Below are positions 1-7,187 of a stretch of 26,175 bases of DNA, piece after piece. The stretch lies in NCBI RefSeq assembly GCF_000485595.1, contig NW_014578080.1, positions 18,650 to 44,824 on the forward strand, read 5' to 3'. Below the pieces are notes generated by a model, which did not search any database, had not been told where the DNA came from, and saw only the letters and a program-made list of their open reading frames with translations. The DNA comes from Priapulus caudatus. Lineage: Eukaryota; Priapulida; Priapulimorpha; Priapulimorphida; Priapulidae. A program made the position numbers and the translations under genes. Within the stretch, counting starts at the first letter, position 1; every line of letters begins with the position of its first letter.

Positions 1-635
1 TTTTTTTCTTTAGAAAATCAAGGGAAGGAAAATTTTATTTTAGTCTCAACTAGCGCCTCCCGTTGGCATAATCATCAGTATGTTGATGGTGGTCAATATA
101 GCGTAGAAGTAGAGGTAGAAGGCCTATATTAAATCAGTATTGATAAGCAGATTGTCCTAATTTAGTCACTGCCATGCTTCTCTGTCAAGCCAGGCATGCT
201 CATCGCGGCACATTGGTTTTCGAAATTCGAATCTACCTTTTGGGTGTCAAATGGCACAAACACTAAAACAGTTTACTGAGTGGTAGTATTTACCATTTTA
301 TTTGGTATCCCAATGCTCATATTTCCATTAATTAAAGGTGCAATCATTATTACTAAATTATGACTGTCTATAATGTACCGTAGTATATATTCAATTTGAA
401 GGAATTGACCATGCAGAGATTTGAGTTCCTTTCAAAACTGAATACTATTTCATGCTCGAATTTTTAAAGTTCACTGCGCTTTAGCCCGGTGGGAGAGCAA
501 AGGTGTGTGTGTGGGGGGAGTTATCTAGTACTGTAAATGTGAACATGATTGGTTTTAATGAGGCTCAACATAGCCAAACAACCAAATATTACCAAACAGA
601 TCAAATAGTGCACATCTACATAATTTTACTTGCAG
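1..635. other. Intron 1 of TMEM231 / 5' flank, no feature seen
   Basis: The segment is AT-rich non-coding DNA. It ends in the acceptor ttttacttgcag (to 635) that starts the first visible TMEM231 exon. I looked for the Met-containing first exon ending in phase 1 with a GT donor and found none, so it is presumably left of the window. Confidence 0.5.
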
Positions 636-3600
636 GTTTTTGGCTGAAATTATCCAGTTATGTGGAACAACCAGATATTCGCTTTAAATACCAGCTCTTA
701 GTTATCTTGGACACAGCAGATGATTATCTTGCATGGAGCACGTTCCAGAACTTCAACAGCCTTCAACAGTCTCATATTCGCATACCATTGGTGAAGGTAA
801 ATGACCACAATAGCCTTGCACCTTTCTCGTGATTCTATACTCTGAATACTGAAGGAGTATATACTAGCGCTCATAGGGTCTGAATACTGCCGGAACGTAC
901 TCTGGGTACGGTCCGGTATACCGGAACGTACCCTGGTCACTATTTGATATGGTTAGGGTTAGGGTTAGGGAGTAGGCGTAGGCGACTTTCTAGACTCGTT
1001 AGTCAAGTAGGCGAGGTACGGTTCGGAATATTAGATAGTACCAGGGTACGTTCCGGCAGCACCCCGGGGGACATAGACCCTCTCAGCTATACTAGCATAG
1101 CTTCCTCATTATCAATCATGCTGCAACTATGTACGATGTTTTGCTTGCAGTCACGAGAAGAAGATGTGAATCGGGATGGGAAGAAAGATCTCTTACACTT
1201 CTCATTAGAGATGCCGGTGACGGACACTGAAGACATCTTTGCGTTGCAGCTGTTGCTTTTCTTTGACTATCGATTATACGTGAGTTATAAATGACATAGT
1301 CATATATGGAAACCAAATTTTAAAAGTGTGCTGAATTTATTAAATGAACGACATTTCCGCAACTGAAATTTAACGAAATTTAGTGGTTATAATAACTGTG
1401 TGGCCAACCATTCTTCTGACAGTGCTATGGCTGGTATTTATTTCGACAGAAATTTTCTGAATTTACTATGGAAAGTATGGCTTATGTCCACCACAGTGCT
1501 ATGCAGAGTGGTGCTGAATATTCTACAGACGGCCACCTGATACTTGTGCAGAGGCAGCCTTTAGCTCATAGAGGCGTCGATAGTAGATACAATGTAAGTG
1601 TGGCCTTTTCTCTCTGTCTCTAGAATGCATTCTCTCTTCCATTAGCCGTCTTTTTCCTTTTCCTCTCTTCCTCCTCTTTCTTCCTCCTATGTTTTAATTT
1701 TGCTCTCCTTCCTTTCTCCCTCTCTCCTGCAGACTCTTCGAATCCCTTACCATCTTTCTTGTCGGCTTTCTCTCCATCTTACTCTTTTCCTCTCTATCCA
1801 TTCACGATATCTTCCCCATACATACCTTCACTCTTTCTCTTGTTTTTTTTCTATCTTTCTTTTTCTTTTTCTCATCATCTCCCAGACACGACTCTTGCCC
1901 TGACCTTTACACTCTCCAACTTTTTCTCCGCCTAACTCACTATACATTGAGAGTAATTGTGTGTATGGCATATAGAATTCAATTTTTAGCTCAGCTGACG
2001 AAGTCAGATGCAGCTTGTAGAATCGCATGATTGTCCGTTCGTCCATGCGTGCGTCCGTCCGTCAACAGTTGGGCACAAATCTTAACCGCTCGACGTACGG
2101 TCTTGATATTTGGGACGTCGGGGGGATTGCGAAAAGGACTCGGGATGTCGAATTTGGGGGTCAAAGGTCAATTTGTGTTAATGGAGGGGGAATATTTCCC
2201 CCTTAACTTAAAGGCTTACAATGCGCATCCAAACGCTAATTTCTCCAGTACTAGACTAGCAAATACTTCGTGGCATGCATAATCACACTACCTTATGACA
2301 AAATAAACTCTAGTTCCTCCCATTTCAATGCACGTTGTCTTATAAAAGGTATTTCGAAAATACCTCCAATGTTGTTGAAATTCTCCGATGTTGTTGACAG
2401 TTTCCCCAATCTCCAAGCAACCGTGCAGCGGTGCTGCGGTACAGCGGTACGGGCGCAGCAAAGATAAAAACATGTGACGTCACGTCACCACTTCGAGGCT
2501 ATTGTTTGGCAAACAGTGGGCGTTTGCGCCAGAATGCCAGTTTTCTCACCTCTTTCTTGTGGGTTTTAAGCAAACGCGCAGTGAAATGGGAGCAACTAGA
2601 GTTTATTTTGTCATAAGGTAGTGTGATTATGCATGACACGAAGTATTTGCTAGTCAAGTACTGGAGAAATTAGCGTTTGGATGCGCATTGTGAGCCTTTA
2701 AGGTATAGGAGGAAATACGGAATTGCGGCACAAATCTCAACGGCTCGATCTACGCCTTAATATTCGATGTATTTATCACCAGCACGAAATTGGAGATCAC
2801 AGGTCAAAGGGCAGTGGGGGAAAGGTTAGATATCACACATTTTCTGAGGACATGGTCTAATGGACCGAGTGCAAAGCTTTTTTGTTTCAGCGCTGTCCTA
2901 CCATTTTTATCACTTTATTGAAAGGACCATGAAATATACTTTTTGCTGATGTGCGAAGAGTAAGTGTCTGATAACCTTTTGACCCTCAAGAGGAGGGTTA
3001 AACATGGATTTGTTGACTGTTAACAAAGGACTGAACAGCTTTTGCTATTAGAGCCCCCTCCACCCGCCCCTCTCCCTACCCTCTTCCTCCCCCACCCTCT
3101 AGAAATACCTGGCTACAGTACACGTCAGTTAAGCGCTGTCGCTCTGCGGCACTTGTTAGTATATATCGTGATTTCTAAAATTTGTTAGGGCAAATTTGCA
3201 TGTTTATATCTTATGTCTGTATGTGTCGGTATAGTCTTTTTATTATTTATGTATACCATGTATACTGTATGTTGTTACAAGGTTTGCATTCGGTATCTGA
3301 TTTCCAAAGTTGGAATTAAGCTTATACTTTCCATGTTCAAATCTGTTTATTGTTAAATGTTAAGTATGAATGGAATAAACTTGTCTCACTGGGCCATATC
3401 TTATGTTTCTCTTCATGATATAATGATTCATCTTTAATACGGCCTAATATTTTCAGAATACAAGCATTGATCAAGAAAGCATCTTTGCAGAGGCATATGA
3501 CTTCAAACGTATTTTCAAGGAGTATAACAGCAGAAATGGTGAGGGTTATGTGCCTGTCTTCCTGTAACATTCCTACAAATGAAGCAATGGATTTCTAAGA

Positions 3601-5285
3601 TGTAGTATTTCACATGTTGCAGCATAGTTTTACGATGACTTTTGGGGCTAATGAAATAGTATTATTTTTATTATACATACTTTTAAATCATTATTAATTA
3701 TTCATCAATAATTCAGTTTGTGTTATAGTAATGCTATTGACATGTTAATTTGAGTATTTTTAGACAAACCTTAGATTATTAGGTTATTAGTTATTTTAGA
3801 GTTAGATGTTGTAAACAGTTAGTAAATGTATTACAGGTAAGTGTAAACTTAACTGCATGTTTAAATTCATTGCATAAATTTGTGGTAAAAATTGGTGGTA
3901 TGGTTTCTCCCATGCAGTAACAACACGATACGATGCAGACTATTCTGTGTGGGTGAGAGGCAGGGGAAGCGGCATGCCTTTCACAATCACTATCACGGTG
4001 CGGTACCCAGAGGAAAGCGTCACATATCCTTTACTAAGAAATGTAGATGTCAGCCATATGTTATGCACGAGGTTGATATTTACTGCATCTGATCATACTA
4101 TTTAGTGGTAGTGAAAGTGACGAATAAAAATTTTAATCACAGTATTGCAAACACAAAGATAATGATTCTATTAATATGCATATTTGCATGAGGCCCATTA
4201 GTTTGTTTGCCCTCACCCGACCGACCCGCCAAAAAGGGGCAGACTCAAAAATTTTATTGATCTTTCCCATTCTTTTTTTTTACAAATATTATCACTGCAC
4301 ATTATATAAATCTGTAGGCAATATATTATATGTACCAAGCAAAACAAACATTCAACATAAAAGGTATCTCTACACAATCACACCCGAGCATGTAGACACC
4401 ATGCTGAATTTGTAAAAAGACCCCCATCAAAACAAGCCTACCTACCTACCCAAACTCAGTCTGGGTCGGGTAAGGGCAAACAAATATTTTTTAATTGTGA
4501 CCTGCTTTGTTATTTCAAAAGTGCTTGCATGCAGTAGCTGGATTCTCCATATCATAGTTGTGTTTGAGGTTTATGGCATTTTTACTGGATTTCACCCCCC
4601 TTTTATTACATTTTCGGTGCTCTGTAACTATATTAAAAATTTACGAAGTGCTCTGTTGCCCTAGCTGCTTCTCCTTAAATATTTATCTTCATGACCTTTA
4701 ATTGGACTCGGGAGAGCTGTAGCAGGTCTTCGCGCGGTAATCGTAAGGAGGTTTGCTAGTGATGTTGTTAGTAAACTTCACGCACGAGTATCCACATAGC
4801 AGTCGCATCAGCGATCCTGATAATTAGAGACCAAGGAATTGTTGGAAGGGGAGAGAGGTTCGGTGCATGTGTAGCAGCCTCGACCAGGCAAAATTCTTTG
4901 GAAGACCAGTGGTATTCCGCTGTGTCCGGCGTCGAACCCTGTAACTTGATTCTCAATTTGATGAAAGTTTATTAATATACAAGTATAAATGACATTAATC
5001 CATTTAACAGTCACTAAGCCTGCCTATGTTCACTGCGCGTGTTACGCTATGTCTACATTATATTTCGCGAGGCCTGCGCAGTGTGTCGTGAATGCCGGAG
5101 TTTTTCTTGACTGCTGTCACACGTACACACCAGGATTCTGGCAGGTGATGAAGGACGCGTGGATCCAGTACTTGGCAGTGCTCATCATTTTCGTGCTCGT
5201 CTTCGATCGAATCAAGAAGTACGTGTTCAAGAACCAGCTGGTGACGACGATAGTGGACAGGCGTGTTAAACCGCACGACACGTGA
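636..5285 (+). CDS. TMEM231: TMEM231 orthologue, exons 2-7 (5'-partial)
   Basis: This is a transmembrane protein of the ciliary transition zone, part of the MKS/B9 module that gates membrane protein entry into cilia (family knowledge; human disease gene for Joubert and Meckel syndromes). I read six exons: 636-796, 1151-1279, 1450-1593, 3457-3538, 3918-4023 and 5123-5285 (stop TGA 5283-5285). Every junction is phase-compatible, giving about 260 residues. The family is about 310 residues, so roughly 50 N-terminal residues, including the first membrane helix, should lie in an exon left of the window. Recognisable family segments are FWLKLSSYVEQP and LAWSTF (first exon here), NRDGKKDLLHFSLEMP (second), GVDSRYN (third), FAEAYDF (fourth), VRYP (fifth) and YTPGFW plus FKNQLVTTI (last). 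A C-terminal membrane helix, WIQYLAVLIIFVLVF, is followed by a basic tail. Introns 2-5 are GT-AG (starts gtaaat, gtgagt, gtaagt, gtgagg). The last is AT-AC. Exons 2-6 are AT-rich in codon choice, the last exon more GC-rich. The boundaries are inferred from homology plus splice motifs, not from transcripts. Confidence 0.9.
869..1087. mobile_element. 219-bp non-autonomous DNA transposon with 9-bp TSD
   Basis: The direct repeat tatactagc is present at 860-868 and 1088-1096. The intervening segment begins gctcatagggtct and its reverse-complemented end begins gctgagagggtct (11 of 13 match). Inside, gccggaacgtac and its complement gtacgttccggc form a second inverted pair (about 888 and 1045). A 9-bp duplication would suit a Mutator-like element, but this assignment is inference. 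It sits in TMEM231 intron 2 and contains the TTAGGG array. Confidence 0.55.
953..970 (+). repeat. Interstitial (TTAGGG)3
   Basis: Three perfect TTAGGG hexamers preceded by GG lie inside the 219-bp inverted-repeat element. They are too short and too internal to be a chromosome end. The motif is compatible with a vertebrate-type telomere repeat in this animal. Confidence 0.8.
1605..1890 (+). repeat. Polypyrimidine (CT-rich) tract in TMEM231 intron 4
   Basis: About 280 bases are dominated by C and T with irregular cttcctctt and tctctc runs. They give small Ser/Leu/Phe-rich ORFs with no protein character. This is low-complexity intronic sequence. Confidence 0.6.
2031..2207 (+). repeat. Dispersed-repeat copy 1 (left of the TTAA MITE)
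   Basis: It contains a gtccgtccgt-type run followed by gggcacaaatcttaaccg and tcttgatattt. A diverged second copy in the same orientation lies at about 2718-2830, with ggcacaaatctcaacggctc and ttaatatt. The TTAA-flanked MITE separates the two. The family is not identified. Confidence 0.4.
2212..2697. mobile_element. 486-bp MITE with ~122-bp terminal inverted repeats and TTAA TSD
   Basis: The arms 2212-2333 and 2576-2697 are reverse complements with about six mismatches. Both ends are flanked by TTAA (2208-2211 and 2698-2701). The TTAA duplication is typical of piggyBac-type insertion (established knowledge). No transposase is encoded, so this is a non-autonomous foldback element in TMEM231 intron 4. 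The central about 240 bases are unique. The short ORFs across the arms are not genes. Confidence 0.75.
2718..2830 (+). repeat. Dispersed-repeat copy 2 (right of the TTAA MITE)
   Basis: This is the same-orientation relative of the repeat at 2031-2207. It shares the cacaaatct-aac-gctcga core, the ttaatatt segment and a later ggtcaaagg. Divergence is substantial, so it is old. Confidence 0.35.
4024..5122 (+). other. U12-type AT-AC intron of TMEM231
   Basis: The donor at 4024-4032 reads ATATCCTTT, the full minor-class 5' splice consensus. The intron ends in AC at 5121-5122. A U12-like branch motif, TTTTCTTGAC at 5102-5111, places the branch A at 5110, 12 nt before the intron end, which is typical of minor introns. 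No GT donor in the required phase exists after the preceding exon, whereas this AT-AC pair joins AC+G into a Thr codon and gives V-T-Y-T-P-G-F-W. That keeps the spacing I recall for the vertebrate protein at this point. Intron length is 1099 bp. Confidence 0.88.
4202..4484. mobile_element. ~283-bp inverted-repeat element inside the U12 intron
   Basis: The left end tttgtttgccctcacccgac (4202 on) matches the reverse complement of the right end at 4465-4484 (tttgtttgcccttacccgac) with one mismatch. No clear target duplication is visible. A (ctac) run lies just inside the right end at 4437-4450. It is probably a MITE of unknown family. Confidence 0.5.
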
Positions 5286-5520
5286 TCGATCGTCGTTAGT
5301 CACGATGCCGCTTGAGTTGGGGCAGCTGTCAGAATTGTCGACGCGTCGATCACAGCCACTGTTCGTGGTTGCAGCTGTCGCCGCCTCTTATCTCCTACAC
5401 GTCGTTCTGCAGTCTTTGTAATATTTGACTTTGTACATATGTAAATATTTCTGTGACGAATTACCTGTGTACAGGTGTGAGAGTGGGCGGCCTGTTGTGG
5501 AAACAGCTGTTGCACTATGA

Positions 5521-5526
5521 AATAAA
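5521..5526 (+). promoter_or_regulatory. Poly(A) signal AATAAA of TMEM231
   Basis: A canonical AATAAA lies 236 bases after the TMEM231 stop codon, which fits a short 3' UTR. No other canonical hexamer lies between the stop and this site. Confidence 0.6.
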
Positions 5527-5530
5527 TCAT

Positions 5531-5945
5531 TCGTACACTACAGTACTGGTATATTTGGATCGATGTTCTGAGGTTGCATTCTTGGCTTTTTCGCGTTTTG
5601 TTTTTTCGGAAGCAATTATCTAATAGAAGGTATGATTCATTGGTAGGATTGAACTCGTTTTGTCCTCATCAGATTCTTACATCAGAAGCTGTTTGAGCTG
5701 CTCATTTAAGTGAATTTTCTTTGCTAGTGAGTGTGTCCATCCTGTATTTTTTACACGTTTATGTAAAAGGTTTGAAATTCTACCATTCTATATCATGCTA
5801 TCTTTGTAAAGGATGCTAGTTTACTTTTCATTTAGCTTTTGATGTTGCAAGTTTTTATCTGAACAAATGTTTGACGTTATCCCAACTGTAGTATAAATTT
5901 TGTTTGATATGCTAGGATTGTAACACTAAACTAAGAAATATGAAA
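5531..5945. other. AT-rich intergenic DNA, nothing recognised
   Basis: I see no ORF, splice-flanked exon or repeat structure between the TMEM231 poly(A) site and the pogo-like MITE. Confidence 0.5.
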
Positions 5946-5947
5946 TA

Positions 5948-6441
5948 CAGTAAAAACCCGCGTATAAGAACATAGATTTTAAGAACATGTTAGGCTAAAA
6001 TTTCCCATTTAGACCCCTTTACATAAGAACCTGTTTTAGGCTAAGATTTTAAAGTAGGTTCTTAATTTTCCATTTTTTTTTTCCATTTTTTTCTCCTTCA
6101 TTTTTTGGCATGTTGTTTTATTTCCTTGGATACATACTGTATCATACAGTATGGTAAGCACTGAAAAACTTGCACTGTAGCCCATCATGGGTATTAATTA
6201 GCAAAAATTGCAGTCCTTGTAAGAAAATTTTAACACAATTTGAATCAAGTATAAGCTTGATGCAGGAGTAATAATTGATAAATAATTGATAAATCATATT
6301 GATAATTGATAAATCAAGTATAACAATTAAGAACCTATTTAAGAACCTTTTGAGCCTAATTTTTCAGTAAGCACCATTTATATAAGAACCTATTGAGGCT
6401 AACTTGGAAAAATCTATGTTCTTATACGCGGGTTTTTACTG
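5948..6441. mobile_element. 494-bp pogo/Tc1-like MITE with TA target duplication
   Basis: Perfect 33-bp terminal inverted repeats begin cagtaaaaacccgcgtataa. The left is at 5948-5980 and the right at 6409-6441. They are flanked by TA dinucleotides (5946-5947 and 6442-6443). A CAGT start plus TA duplication is characteristic of Tc1/mariner-pogo elements (established knowledge). Internal sub-repeats with taagaacct and ggctaa occur in both orientations. No transposase ORF is present. The perfect TIRs suggest a fairly recent insertion. Confidence 0.8.
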
Positions 6442-6443
6442 TA

Positions 6444-7030
6444 TATCATCTCCAGAATAAATCGACAAGGTAATGCAATTACCTTTATCTTGCCTTTATT
6501 GAAATAATTTTTCAGTGATTCGATATGGGCATTTATATTGAGTATGGTTCATAAAATAGTTTGGAAATTGGATATGTACAAATTTTGTGAGAACTAATGG
6601 CATATAAAATGTATACTATTTATAAATGCATGTCTGCAATGTACAATATTTGTACTACTATTATTATGACAAGTATTGCTATGACAATAAATGGCCCAAA
6701 TATTAAACCTAATGATTTGCATTTTTAGACTTTATTGAGTGGTTGGCACACGTTGCAGAGCACTTTCTGATACACGACATAAAGCAATGGTGGCTTTTTA
6801 CAGGTGAATACAGACAGTTATGAGTGGGAAGCTATATAAATACTCTGCTCTGTAATATTTCTGAATATAAATTTTGATATTAGTTATCAATAAACCTCAT
6901 TGCTGTTTTGTATAAATGGATGATGAAATTGAATTTATATTTTTCGCTGTCTTTCGTTGACCCACGCGTTATCAAATGATGCAAAGCCGAAATGTTTAAC
7001 CAGGCGGTATTACCACATGATGCAAACCCT
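6444..7030. other. AT-rich intergenic DNA upstream of DPY19L
   Basis: No coding signal is seen. The sequence is AT-rich up to about 6950. It then shifts towards higher GC, with two atgatgcaaa motifs (around 6977 and 7018), approaching the promoter region of the next gene. Confidence 0.45.
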
Positions 7031-7038
7031 CGATAAAT

Positions 7039-7098
7039 AATTTATAAGGGCAACACGCACTGTGGCAGCACGCCGTAATTTATAAGGGCAGCACGCAG
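7039..7098 (+). promoter_or_regulatory. Putative DPY19L promoter with duplicated TATAAGGG motif
   Basis: Two 22-bp near-identical copies of aatttataagggcarcacgc (R = A or G) start at 7039 and 7077, 38 bp apart. Each contains a TATA-like TTTATAAGGG. They lie 149 and 111 bases upstream of the chosen start codon. The promoter role is inference from position and sequence only. Confidence 0.35.
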
Positions 7099-7187
7099 CA
7101 TTCGTAATCGGTACCGCGTCCACGTTAATGATAATTATCGACACTAGATGGCGGGGCAAGCCACGTCAGCGTCCAGCATCAGCAACG

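Noticed and set aside
953-970. Telomere end or fusion point
   Set aside because: Only three hexamers, inside an intron and inside a transposon-like element.
4043-4092. Alternative TMEM231 C-terminus read through to the TAG after 4023
   Set aside because: It would lose the conserved membrane helix and FKNQLVTTI tail, which are present downstream and join perfectly via the AT-AC intron.
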